Below, piece by piece: positions 15,760 to 23,820 of a stretch of 33,941 nt of DNA (positions within the stretch are counted from its first letter, which is position 1; every line of letters begins with the position of its first letter). Source of the stretch: Dysgonomonas gadei ATCC BAA-286 (GTDB taxonomy: Bacteria > Bacteroidota > Bacteroidia > Bacteroidales > Dysgonomonadaceae); NCBI RefSeq assembly GCF_000213555.1, contig NZ_GL891992.1, positions 1 through 33,941 on the forward strand. Direction: 5' to 3'. Below the pieces are notes generated by a model. It was not told the origin of the DNA. It was given only the letters and a program-made list of their open reading frames with translations, and ran no database searches. The position numbers were made by a program, and so were the translations under genes.

Positions 15760-18700
15760 ATGAATAAATTCTGGCTATTTTTACTGTCAATATTCCTTTT
15801 ACCGGATGCACTGCCTGCACAGCAGTTCTTTTTCAAAAAGTATCAGGTGGAGGACGGACTGTCCCATAATTCGTCATGGTGCATATTGCAAGACAGCTAT
15901 GGTTTCATATGGTTCGGAACGAGCGACGGACTTAACCGTTTCGACGGCAGAAAATTTAAAGTATACAGAAATGACATACAGGATAGCTTTTCATTAGGCA
16001 ACAATTCGGTACAGGCATTATTCGAAGATAAAAACAGGGATATCTGGATAGGCACCAGCAGCGGCATGTATGTGTATGACCGGAAAGGAGACAGATTCAG
16101 GCATTTCGACAAAAAGACACAATATGGTGTTTCTATCAGCGGAGAGGTGCGGAAAATAATCAGAACTAGCAAAGGACTTATCTGGATAGCAACTCTCGGG
16201 CAAGGTCTTTTTATATACAACCCCGAAACGGATACTCTGATCCAAAATAGCCAGCAAACATCATTTGCATGGGATATATGCGAAGACAACTCTTCCCTGA
16301 TCTATTCTTCTTCGTTGCAGGAAGGACTGATATGTTATGATAAAGATGGTAAATATATAGAATCGTTAGCATTGTTCCCTGATAAAAAAGATCAGGGAAA
16401 CCTAAAAATAAACTGTATACAAACTATTGGCGACAAGGTCTGGTTCAGTGTGGGAACAAATAATCTGGGAGTGCTGAACAACACCACAATGCAGATATCT
16501 TATTACAGCAGCAATCAGAATATAGGAACTATAAGAGCCATTTCTCAGTTTTCGGAATGGGAGCTTCTCGTTGGCTCGGATAATGGTTTGTATATATTCA
16601 ATATACAACACAATGAATTTATACGCATCGACAATCCTCTGGACCCGCGCAGCCTGAGCGACCAGTCTATCTACAGTATATTAAAGGATGTCGAAGGCGG
16701 CTTCTGGATTTCCACGTATCTGGGTGGAGTAAATTACCTGCCGCAACAAACAAAAGTATTCGAATATTATAGCCCCACCTACATACCTTTACTGAGTACG
16801 GGTAAAGTAATCAGCCGCTTCTGTGAGGATAAGGACAGAAATATCTGGGTGGGCGCGCAAGACGGCTTGAAATTCCTTAATCACAGGACACAGCAGCTGG
16901 ACACACACACGATACCCGGAAAAATACAAAAGCCGGATGTCCGCTCCTTATTGTTCGATGATGAAAACTTATGGATAGGAACCTATGCCGAAGGACTGAA
17001 AGTATACAATCCCGAAACAAGGAAAATGACGGAATATTATCACGCCAGAGAGTCGTCTGTTACAATCTGCAGTAATGATGTCCTGTCCCTTTACAAAGAC
17101 AGCAGGAACGATATCTATATCGGTACCAGTTGGGGACTTTGCAAATATAACCGGACAAAAGATAATTTCGAAACTCTCAATTTTGTCGGGACTATGACTT
17201 CCGTTTCGGACATATTGGAAGATAATGAAAACCAATTGTGGATAGCAACCTCCAACTCCGGCGCATTCCGGTATAACCCTGAAAACAATCAGTGGAAGCA
17301 TTATACACATGGCGAAAAAACATCCAATTCAATAACAAGCAATGCTATAATCACCCTCTTCAAAGATACAGAAGGCAAAATATGGTTCGGTACAAATGGC
17401 GGCGGCTTATGTTATTTTAATGCAGATACCGGGTTGTTTACCGATTTCGACTCCCGGAACCAAGCCTTACCCAACAATGTTATTTACTCTATAGAAGAAG
17501 ACAATCAGGGAGATTTCTGGATATCGAGCAATGCCGGATTACTAAGAGTAAATCCTCAAAATAAGACAATCAGAAAACTGTTCACACAAGAAGACGGTCT
17601 GCAAAGCAATCAGTTCAATTATAAAGCCTCCCTGAAAGCCAGTACGGGGAAACTTTACTTTGGAGGTATTAACGGATTTAATGCCTTTTACCCGAACGAG
17701 TTTAAAGAAAACAACTATATCCCTCCCGTTTACATTGTAGATATCAGATTGTACAACACTGACGAGACTAAGAGCAAAGAACTACTGAACTTGTCCGAAC
17801 CCATATATATGGCAAAGCAAATAGCCTTACCCTATGACAATAATAGTATTATTCTTGAGTTTGGCGCTCTTAGCTACGAAGAACCGAACAGAAACAGATA
17901 TATGTATATGCTGGAAGGATTTGACAAGGACTGGGTAAATAGCGAAAATTCAAATATAGCATCTTACACGAACCTGCCTCCCGGACAATACACCTTCAAA
18001 GTAAAGGGTGCGAATAACGACAATAAATGGAATGAACAAGGTGCAAGTATCAAAGTAAGAATTTTACCCCCTTGGTGGAGGTCTGTACCTGCATATATTA
18101 TTTACGCATTATGCATTATCACTTCTCTTTTCTTTATTATCAGGTATTTCATCACCCGGTCGGACAGAAAACTAAGCCGGCAGATGGAGGAATACCGTAT
18201 AGAAAAAGAGAAAGAGGTCTATCAATCCAAGATAAGCTTCTTTGTTAATCTGATACACGAAATCAGAACCCCTTTGAGTCTGATAAAGTTGCCTTTGGAT
18301 AAGTTAACGGAGAAACGGCACGAAGATGCAAAATCAGCTAATTACCTGACGGTGATCAACAAGAATGTAAATTATTTACTCGACATCGTTAACCAGCTTC
18401 TGGACTTTCAGAAAATAGAAAATCAAAATATACAACTTACGCTTAAAGAGGAAAATATAAATAGCCTTCTATTGGAAATATACACTCAATTCACCCATTC
18501 GGCAGAGTTGAAGAATATCGACCTGAGTATTTCACTACCGGAAAATGAGATATTCGCTTTAGTCGACCGAGAAAAGATTATGAAGATCATCGTTAATCTT
18601 CTGGGTAATGCTATCAAATTTACAAAGTCAAGGATAGAACTTCATCTCGAATCTTTTGACGACCACTTTGAGATAAGTGTATCTGATGACGGACCGGGCA

Positions 18701-19737
18701 TTCGCGATGAAGAAAAAGACAAGGTCTTCGATGCTTTTTATCAAACGGGAACAAAGAGCAAAACGAATACAGGAACAGGTATAGGATTGGCTTTCTCTAA
18801 AATGCTGGCGGAAAACCACAAAGGTAACCTGTCATTGAGCGATAATGCCCGGGGAGGAGCATCGTTTATTCTGTCCATTCCTAAATTATATGACGAAGAG
18901 GCTCTCTTAGAATCTGTTAAAACAGAAGAAGTTTTACAATCATCCGAAGTCATAGATACAGCAATCAATGTGACCTCTTCTTTCAAAGATTTCACTGTTC
19001 TATTGGTAGAAGACAATATAGAATTACTCGATATGGTTGCCGATTCGCTAGCCCCTTTCTTCTCTATAATGAAATCCGGCAACGGAAAAGAAGCCTTAAA
19101 AATATTATCTGAAAATAACGTCGACCTCGTTGTAAGCGATGTGATGATGCCCGAAATGGACGGTTTCGAATTGTGCAAAACCATCAAATCCGACATTAGC
19201 TCCAGCCATATACCTGTTGTCTTACTAACAGCAAAAGTAACACTCGATGCGAAGATAGAAGGTATGGAATATGGTGCAGACGTATATCTCGAAAAGCCTT
19301 TTTCAATCAAACAGTTGCACAAGCAGATAGAAAATCTCCTGAAACTCAGACTATCTCTCCAAAAAATAATTACGACATCTCCTGCCTCCTCAGCTATAGA
19401 CATAGCTATGCCAAAGAAAGACAAGGAATTTATTGAGAGGCTCCATACTGAAATAGAAAAGCACATCACCGAACCGGACTTTTCTATTGACACCATCGCT
19501 GAGACTATGTTTATGAGCCGATCCAGCTTCTACCGCAAGATGAAGGGTGTCACAGGTCTGTCTCCGAATGATTACCTGAAGACATTTCGTCTGAATAAAG
19601 CGGCAGAATTGTTACGTGAAGGGGAATTACCAATCTCCGAGATATGTGAAAAAGTAGCATTCAGCTCTTCATCATATTTTGCAAAGTGCTTCAAGGCTCA
19701 GTTTGGAGTATTGCCGAAGGATTATCCGGGGGTATAA
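15760..19737 (+). CDS. Hybrid two-component system sensor-regulator (HTCS)
   Basis: A 1325-residue one-protein signalling system of the kind that controls polysaccharide use loci in Bacteroidota. Order: signal peptide (MNKFWLFLLSIFLLP...), periplasmic two-component propeller repeats (about 25-660, repeated IWIGT/IWFGT units), and a Y_Y_Y domain (about 688-770). One membrane helix follows (about 778-800), then HisKA with phospho-acceptor His833 in IHEIRTPLS, HATPase_c with Asn950 and DDGPGIRD/GTGIGL motifs, and a receiver with Asp1127 in SDVMMPEMDG. A C-terminal AraC-type HTH (about 1240-1325) completes it. The ATG at 15760 is chosen because it directly precedes the signal peptide; the one at 15733 adds a polar leader. 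It probably senses an arabinose-containing oligosaccharide, judged only from neighbours. All catalytic motifs appear intact. Confidence 0.95.
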   Translation: MNKFWLFLLSIFLLPDALPAQQFFFKKYQVEDGLSHNSSWCILQDSYGFIWFGTSDGLNRFDGRKFKVYRNDIQDSFSLGNNSVQALFEDKNRDIWIGTSSGMYVYDRKGDRFRHFDKKTQYGVSISGEVRKIIRTSKGLIWIATLGQGLFIYNPETDTLIQNSQQTSFAWDICEDNSSLIYSSSLQEGLICYDKDGKYIESLALFPDKKDQGNLKINCIQTIGDKVWFSVGTNNLGVLNNTTMQISYYSSNQNIGTIRAISQFSEWELLVGSDNGLYIFNIQHNEFIRIDNPLDPRSLSDQSIYSILKDVEGGFWISTYLGGVNYLPQQTKVFEYYSPTYIPLLSTGKVISRFCEDKDRNIWVGAQDGLKFLNHRTQQLDTHTIPGKIQKPDVRSLLFDDENLWIGTYAEGLKVYNPETRKMTEYYHARESSVTICSNDVLSLYKDSRNDIYIGTSWGLCKYNRTKDNFETLNFVGTMTSVSDILEDNENQLWIATSNSGAFRYNPENNQWKHYTHGEKTSNSITSNAIITLFKDTEGKIWFGTNGGGLCYFNADTGLFTDFDSRNQALPNNVIYSIEEDNQGDFWISSNAGLLRVNPQNKTIRKLFTQEDGLQSNQFNYKASLKASTGKLYFGGINGFNAFYPNEFKENNYIPPVYIVDIRLYNTDETKSKELLNLSEPIYMAKQIALPYDNNSIILEFGALSYEEPNRNRYMYMLEGFDKDWVNSENSNIASYTNLPPGQYTFKVKGANNDNKWNEQGASIKVRILPPWWRSVPAYIIYALCIITSLFFIIRYFITRSDRKLSRQMEEYRIEKEKEVYQSKISFFVNLIHEIRTPLSLIKLPLDKLTEKRHEDAKSANYLTVINKNVNYLLDIVNQLLDFQKIENQNIQLTLKEENINSLLLEIYTQFTHSAELKNIDLSISLPENEIFALVDREKIMKIIVNLLGNAIKFTKSRIELHLESFDDHFEISVSDDGPGIRDEEKDKVFDAFYQTGTKSKTNTGTGIGLAFSKMLAENHKGNLSLSDNARGGASFILSIPKLYDEEALLESVKTEEVLQSSEVIDTAINVTSSFKDFTVLLVEDNIELLDMVADSLAPFFSIMKSGNGKEALKILSENNVDLVVSDVMMPEMDGFELCKTIKSDISSSHIPVVLLTAKVTLDAKIEGMEYGADVYLEKPFSIKQLHKQIENLLKLRLSLQKIITTSPASSAIDIAMPKKDKEFIERLHTEIEKHITEPDFSIDTIAETMFMSRSSFYRKMKGVTGLSPNDYLKTFRLNKAAELLREGELPISEICEKVAFSSSSYFAKCFKAQFGVLPKDYPGV

Positions 19738-19784
19738 AAAGAAGGCTTATACAATTAATGAAAAGAACATTTTTATTTTTATCT

Positions 19785-19847
19785 TAGTACAACGAAAACT
19801 TACACTATAAATCAACTCATTAGCGAAGTTTTCGTTGTACTATTTTT
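19785..19847 (+). terminator. 17-bp perfect inverted repeat, probable terminator of the HTCS gene
   Basis: TAGTACAACGAAAACTT (19785-19801) is the exact inverse complement of AAGTTTTCGTTGTACTA (19826-19842), with a 24-base loop and a following TTTTT. The position, 47 bases after the HTCS stop, fits a terminator. The large loop and long perfect arms are unusual for one, and the right arm ends 23 bases before the next ATG, so a leader or repeat-element role is possible. Confidence 0.55.
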
Positions 19848-19865
19848 AATTAAAAAATCATTATT

Positions 19866-20123
19866 ATGGAAAATCAAGAACAGTATGCCAAAGGCAATAA
19901 ATCTGTGGTTAGTATGGGAGAATGGCTTGTAACTATGCTTATAATGATCATTCCGTTAGTAAATTTCATAATGTTGTTCGTATGGGCTTTTGGGAGCAAT
20001 ACACCTGAAAGTAAGGCCAACTGGGCAAAAGCTCAATTGGTATGGATGGTAATAGGTATTATACTTGTTGTCATTTTCTGGGGCGCCATTGCCGCAATAT
20101 TTGTCGGTGCAGCTTCGCGTTGA
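19866..20123 (+). CDS. Small two-helix membrane protein, conserved hypothetical
   Basis: An 85-residue protein with a polar N-terminus, two hydrophobic helices (about residues 19-42 and 58-82) and a polar turn (SNTPESKANWAKAQ) between them. I recognise this shape from uncharacterised Bacteroidota proteins but know no function. The gene has its own strong terminator 26 bases downstream, and a long inverted repeat in front, so it is likely a single-gene unit. No canonical TAnnTTTG box was found between the inverted repeat and the ATG. A role in stress or envelope physiology would be pure guesswork. Confidence 0.75.
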   Translation: MENQEQYAKGNKSVVSMGEWLVTMLIMIIPLVNFIMLFVWAFGSNTPESKANWAKAQLVWMVIGIILVVIFWGAIAAIFVGAASR

Positions 20124-20148
20124 AAGAAAGATTTAACAGAGAAGTATG

Positions 20149-20178
20149 GAAGCCTTTGAAGAAAAGGCTTCTTTTTTT
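20149..20178 (+). terminator. Terminator after the small membrane protein gene
   Basis: GAAGCCTTT (20149-20157) pairs perfectly with AAAGGCTTC (20163-20171) around a 5-base loop, followed by seven T residues. Confidence 0.9.
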
Positions 20179-20189
20179 ACCCCTGTTCG

Positions 20190-20440
20190 GCGTAGCGCCT
20201 TTCGCTATGTCGGGTTGTAAGCAAGTTCCCCGCTGCCGCGCGATTGCATCGCGTGGCAATCCCGCCCCCCAATTTACAACAGCAAAACTGATGAAATATA
20301 TACCATCCGGATTTTTGAATTTAGAATTACGACTCATACTATCATCATTTTCTTTTTAATTATATATTACCACGCGATACAATCGCGCGGCAGCAAGGGG
20401 CGGACATCTTGTGCAACAGACACGGGACGTCCGCGCGAAC
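20190..20440. repeat. REP-like GC-rich inverted repeat
   Basis: Two 25-base arms, 20232-20256 and 20370-20394, are inverse complements with one mismatch. Each arm starts or ends with the word GCTGCCGCGCGATTG or its complement. Each arm is itself a hairpin, because CGCGAT and ATCGCG flank 3 bases inside it. The space between them (113 bases) is AT-rich. A further GC-rich stretch up to about 20436 has the weaker pair CGGAC/GTCCG. The arrangement resembles paired REP elements of other bacteria. There is no convincing gene in the 384 bases between 20124 and 20507. Confidence 0.6.
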
Positions 20441-20507
20441 TTCAAATTTATCAAAAAAACTTTATCTATATAAGAAACTAATTATTAAACATTAATATTT
20501 AAGTCTT

Positions 20508-21233
20508 ATGAAGTATAAAGAAAAAACAGCCTCGGAGATTGTCCGTATGATAGAACAGGACTTGTGCAGCGTATCAGAAATCTGCAAATCATTTAAGATC
20601 AGCCGTAAAACATTTTATGAATGGAAAAAGACAAAACCAGAGTTCGGCGAAGCAGTAGAAGAAGCCATCGACCACCGCGAAGATGTGATGATAGCCTCGG
20701 CGCGGATAGGACTAAAGCAGTTACTTGAGGGGTACGTGCAGAAAAAAGAGAAAATCACCTACGTTCCCGACAAAAACGACCCGGTAAACGATGTGGAGAA
20801 ATACCGCATAGTGGAAAAGAAATTCTGTCCGCCCAGCATCCGCGCCATAAAGTACGTCCTCGACCGTGAGGAAAGGAAGAAGGACAAAGACCGGTTACTG
20901 GCCTCGGCACGCCGTCCGCTGGTTATCGAAGTACAGGACGAGGAGACCAGGCGTCAGCTGATGATATTGCAGGAGAACGGCTTCCGTTCGGGCGGTTCGC
21001 TCAATCCGGAGGTAGTGGCGTCTGTGGACAGGAAACTGGAGGAGGAACGGAAAGTGAAAAGTGAAGAACTAAAAAATGAAGAACTAAAAGTGGAAAGTGA
21101 AAAATTAAAAGTAGAAAGTGGGGAAGAGCAAACGGAACAAGGGCAAGTTATGAAACAGATGCCTGTCGCACAATCATCTGCCACCCTGAAAGAAAGGCCT
21201 CTGCGCTACCGGAATCTTTTGCGAGGCTATTAA
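20508..21233 (+). CDS. Phage-type helix-turn-helix protein, terminase small subunit-like
   Basis: A 241-residue protein. Residues about 8-40 (ASEIVRMIEQDLCSVSEICKSFKISRKTFYEWKK) form a homeodomain-like HTH. The following 100 residues resemble the phBC6A51-type HTH proteins that precede terminase genes in Bacteroidota prophages, but no large terminase, portal or other phage gene is adjacent. The C-terminus is low complexity: residues about 181-206 consist of KVKSEELK and KVESEKLK-type repeats. They are encoded by AGTGAA/ACTAAAAGTG words similar to the intergenic fold-back at 9155-9247, which suggests that a simple repeat was captured into the frame. It is probably an orphan of a decayed prophage, now without partners; DNA binding is inferred from the HTH. 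Confidence 0.7.
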   Translation: MKYKEKTASEIVRMIEQDLCSVSEICKSFKISRKTFYEWKKTKPEFGEAVEEAIDHREDVMIASARIGLKQLLEGYVQKKEKITYVPDKNDPVNDVEKYRIVEKKFCPPSIRAIKYVLDREERKKDKDRLLASARRPLVIEVQDEETRRQLMILQENGFRSGGSLNPEVVASVDRKLEEERKVKSEELKNEELKVESEKLKVESGEEQTEQGQVMKQMPVAQSSATLKERPLRYRNLLRGY

Positions 21234-21819
21234 GTACTTCGAGCATATGTGTAACCTTTGTTACCTTTTATTTTTAACCACAGAGTAAACGGAGTAGCAC
21301 GGAGTCTTTTTATTTACGGATGCTTCGCTTCACTCAGCATGACAAAGTTGGTTGTTCTTTACTACTAATTGTACAGAGTGTTACAAGTGTTACCTTTTTG
21401 TGTCTTTGCATCTTTGCAAGCGTTATCTCTCATCCCTGATTAAGATGAAGTTACGGAGTTTTTAGAAGAAAAAGTGATAATAAAAATTGTGTGAAAAGTC
21501 GTCAGGTTTGTCAGGTTTTAACTAAACATGGTTAATAAATATAAATAAGGTAATGAGTTACGAAATTGACTTCAGTATAACCAAGCGCAACATTGTTAAC
21601 TGATGACTGCTAACTGTTCACTGAAACAAGTGTTACCTTTGTTACCTTTTAACGAGTAATCAGTCCTAAGCTGTGAGTAAAAAATGTTTGTAAATCTGCT
21701 AATATCGAAGTTTGCTGATCGAATTGACACATTAAAATAAAGGTATATGTTTTTTCTTTTCGAAAAAGGTCGTACTTTTGCACACTAACTAAAAAAGTTA
21801 CAATTAATAAACTAATTCG
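21234..21819. other. 586-base intergenic region with repeat module, copy 2
   Basis: No gene is seen. It contains TGTAACCTTTGTTACC (21250), TGTTACAAGTGTTACC (21379), a TGTCAGGTTTTAACTAAA block (21509-21545), TAACTG/TTCACTG words (21597-21623) and TGTTACCTTTGTTACC (21631). The 23 bases 21631-21653 are identical to 6935-6957. A CACAGAGTAAACGGAGTA stretch near 21282 resembles a word I have seen in many unrelated bacterial intergenic regions. The tyrS promoter lies at its right end. Confidence 0.65.
21773..21780 (+). promoter_or_regulatory. -7 box of tyrS
   Basis: TACTTTTG matches TAnnTTTG exactly and is followed by CAC, as is common in this phylum. A T-rich run near 21748-21752 may act as the -33 region. 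The leader is about 33 bases. Confidence 0.6.
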
Positions 21820-23112
21820 ATGAATTTTGTTGAAGAACTAAGATGGAGAGGTATGATACAAGAGATCATGCCGGGTACGGAAGAACAACTGCAAAAGGAA
21901 CTGACTTCGGGCTATGTGGGTATTGACCCTACTGCCGATTCGTTGCATATCGGACACCTTGTGAGTGTGATGATATTGAAGCACTTCCAGCGTGCAGGGC
22001 ACCGTCCCATCGCTCTTGTAGGCGGAGCAACAGGTATGATCGGAGACCCCTCTATGAAGTCTGCCGAACGTAATCTGCTGGACGAAGCTACTCTTCGCCA
22101 CAATCAGGAATCGATTAAGAAACAGTTAGCTAAGTTTCTCGATTTCGAGTCTGACAAACCGAATGCAGCATTGTTGGTAAACAACTATGACTGGATGAAA
22201 GACTTCTCATTTTTGAATTTTATCCGCGACATAGGAAAACACATTACTGTAAACTATATGATGGCCAAGGATTCTGTAAAGAAACGTCTGAGCGGGGAAG
22301 CTTCGGAAGGCATGTCGTTTACAGAGTTTTCATATCAACTGATGCAGGCATACGATTATCTCCACTTATATGAAACATTAGGCTGTCGCATTCAGATGGG
22401 CGGTTCCGACCAATGGGGAAACATCACCACCGGGACAGAACTTATACGCCGCAAGGCTTCAGGCGAGGCTTTTGCCCTTGTTTGCCCGTTGATAACAAAA
22501 GCAGACGGAACTAAGTTTGGTAAAACCGAATCGGGTAACGTATGGCTCGAAAGAAGATATACTTCTCCTTACAAATTCTACCAGTTCTGGCTGAATGTAA
22601 GTGATGATGATGCAGAAAAATATATCAAAATATTCACGGCTCTCAGCAAAGAGGAGATAGAAGCATTGGTTATGGAACAAAAATCAGCACCACATCTTCG
22701 TCCGTTACAGAAACGTCTGGCAAAGGAAGTTACTGTTATGGTTCACTCCGAAGAAGATTATGATCAGGCTGTTGAAGCATCTAATATTCTGTTTGGCAAC
22801 GCGACTGCCGATGCTTTGAAAAAGCTGGATGAAGAAACATTCCTACAGGTATTTGAGGGCGTACCCACATTCGATATATCCAAAGATGAGTTATCTGCCG
22901 GAATCAAAGTTGTAGATTTACTGACTGAAAACGCAAGTATGTTTCCATCGAAAGGGGAAATGCGTAAGACAGTACAGGCAGGTGGAGTAATGGTAAATAA
23001 AGTGAAAGTAGAGAACTTCGATGATATGATAGATTCATCATTTCTCATCGCCGGAAAATATATTATTGCACAAAAAGGAAAGAAAAACTACTTCCTATTG
23101 GTAGCTAAATAA
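21820..23112 (+). CDS. tyrS: Tyrosyl-tRNA synthetase
   Basis: A 430-residue class Ic aminoacyl-tRNA synthetase that charges tRNA-Tyr. The HIGH motif is His43-Ile-Gly-His46 within SLHIGHLVSVMIL, and the KMSKS-equivalent is KFGKT at residues 232-236. QMGGSDQWGNITTGTELI, the tyrosine-binding segment, lies near residue 193, and an S4 RNA-binding domain occupies the last 70 residues (KTVQAGGVMVNKVKV). The start MNFVEELRWRGM is normal for bacterial TyrS. No T-box or other leader control is visible; the gene is followed 36 bases later by tRNA-Gln. It reads as intact and as a standard single-gene unit. Confidence 0.97.
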   Translation: MNFVEELRWRGMIQEIMPGTEEQLQKELTSGYVGIDPTADSLHIGHLVSVMILKHFQRAGHRPIALVGGATGMIGDPSMKSAERNLLDEATLRHNQESIKKQLAKFLDFESDKPNAALLVNNYDWMKDFSFLNFIRDIGKHITVNYMMAKDSVKKRLSGEASEGMSFTEFSYQLMQAYDYLHLYETLGCRIQMGGSDQWGNITTGTELIRRKASGEAFALVCPLITKADGTKFGKTESGNVWLERRYTSPYKFYQFWLNVSDDDAEKYIKIFTALSKEEIEALVMEQKSAPHLRPLQKRLAKEVTVMVHSEEDYDQAVEASNILFGNATADALKKLDEETFLQVFEGVPTFDISKDELSAGIKVVDLLTENASMFPSKGEMRKTVQAGGVMVNKVKVENFDDMIDSSFLIAGKYIIAQKGKKNYFLLVAK

Positions 23113-23119
23113 AATTATT

Positions 23120-23145
23120 ATTACTTTTGTACTCGCAAAAGTAAT
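23120..23145 (+). terminator. Hairpin between tyrS and tRNA-Gln, terminator that overlaps the tRNA promoter
   Basis: ATTACTTTTG (23120-23129) pairs perfectly with CAAAAGTAAT (23136-23145) around a 6-base loop. The left arm contains TACTTTTG (23122-23129), an exact -7 box that would start transcription near 23136, just before the tRNA. No T-run follows, so termination may be weak. ATTG at 23097-23100 is a possible -33 element, 21 bases upstream of the box. Confidence 0.55.
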
Positions 23146-23147
23146 AT

Positions 23148-23218
23148 TGTCTCATGGTGTAATGGTAGCACTGCAGATTCTGGTTCTGCCTGTCTAGGTT
23201 CGAGTCCTAGTGAGACAA
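23148..23218 (+). tRNA. tRNA-Gln (anticodon CTG)
   Basis: A 71-base cloverleaf. The acceptor stem TGTCTCA (23148-23154) pairs with TGAGACA (23211-23217), and the discriminator base is A. The D-arm is TGGTGTAATGGTAGCA. The anticodon stem GCAGA/TCTGC encloses the loop TTCTGGT with anticodon CTG. The T-arm has GGTTCGAGTCC. CCA is not encoded. Anticodon CTG reads CAG (glutamine). Confidence 0.95.
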
Positions 23219-23235
23219 CGATTAATTCGGCTAAT

Positions 23236-23275
23236 CAGCTGATTATCAATAATGATTTTCAGCTGTTTTTATTTT
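23236..23275 (+). terminator. Terminator after tRNA-Gln
   Basis: CAGCTGA (23236-23242) pairs perfectly with TCAGCTG (23259-23265). An inner ATCA/TGAT pair extends the stem, and TTTTTATTTT follows. Confidence 0.8.
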
Positions 23276-23649
23276 AGGTCATGAATATAGGCATAAAAAA
23301 AAGTATATCCATTTTATTGACGTTTGATTTAAAACAATAAACTGCATTTCATGCAGGGGTATATCCTATCGATGCCACTGCACAAATAACTGCATGGACA
23401 ATCATCATTCCTATAGTCGTGGGTAAAATTCCCCATCATTTTATGTGCAAAGGGAGGATAAAGGTATTAAGAGACAAACATTGTCTATTTCATTGTTTAA
23501 TCTTAGTCATTTCATATTTAGCATTACTCGCAACTATTATTCTCTATTTTTTAAGCATAAAAGAAAAGCCTCCCCGTTAGAAAAGAGAAAAGAAAGTGAA
23601 CCGCCTTTCTTAGAATATAGGTGGTTCAACTATTGGAAGCTATTCTTCA
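23276..23649. other. 374-base stretch between the tRNA terminator and the T9SS fragment
   Basis: Apart from the possible broken membrane-protein frame (23281-23580), I see only AT-rich sequence and a weak stem, GAACCGCC/GGTGGTTC (about 23599-23626). No copy of the tRNA 3' end was seen downstream, so there is no evident attachment-site duplication. Confidence 0.5.
23281..23580 (+). pseudogene. Possible remnant of a small membrane protein with an in-frame stop
   Basis: Reading from the ATG at 23281 gives 19 codons, then TAA at 23338-23340, and the same frame continues for 79 more codons to TAG at 23578. The second part has two hydrophobic stretches (ITAWTIIIPIVVGKI and CLILVISYLALLATIILYFL) and a basic linker, as in a genuine membrane protein. 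It has no start codon before its middle. I do not recognise the family. Chance hydrophobicity in AT-rich DNA is the main alternative. Confidence 0.35.
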
Positions 23650-23817
23650 CTATTTTATTTTCATCACTTTCTCACGCGTCACATTACCTTCTTCGTCAGT
23701 TTTTTCCAGAATATAGATACCTGCATTAAGGGTTGTATTCTGAATGTCGAAATTGATCGCCTTATTCTCTTTGTAAACAAGCGACCCTGTAGGGAAAGGG
23801 TAGATGCGGATGGCGGC
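23650..23817 (-). pseudogene. Orphan C-terminal T9SS sorting-domain fragment
   Basis: The minus-strand frame ending with the stop at 23652-23650 encodes RIYPFPTGSLVYKENKAI, then FDIQNTTLNAGIYILEK and TDEEGNVTREKVMKIK. The IYP opening, the NAGIYIL strand and the basic VMKIK end fit a T9SS type A sorting domain, the tail of secreted Bacteroidota proteins. There is no start codon, and the frame closes a few codons upstream where the helicase fragment begins on the opposite strand. I read it as the tail of a gene whose body was lost in a rearrangement. The upstream boundary is approximate. Confidence 0.6.
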
Positions 23818-23820
23818 AAT

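Noticed and set aside
18741..19496. Minus-strand frame of 251 codons opposite the HTCS kinase and receiver
   Set aside because: Ser/Ile-rich antisense shadow; the plus-strand domains are complete.
20042..20359. Frame overlapping the end of the small membrane gene and the REP-like repeat
   Set aside because: It crosses a strong terminator and repeat arms and has no resemblance to a protein family.
6443..21660. CRISPR array among the repeated words
   Set aside because: The repeats are irregularly spaced and imperfect, without uniform spacers, and there are no cas genes.
23445..23729. Plus-strand frame of 94 codons after tRNA-Gln
   Set aside because: A different frame in the same place reads more like a membrane protein, and its end overlaps the T9SS tail on the other strand.
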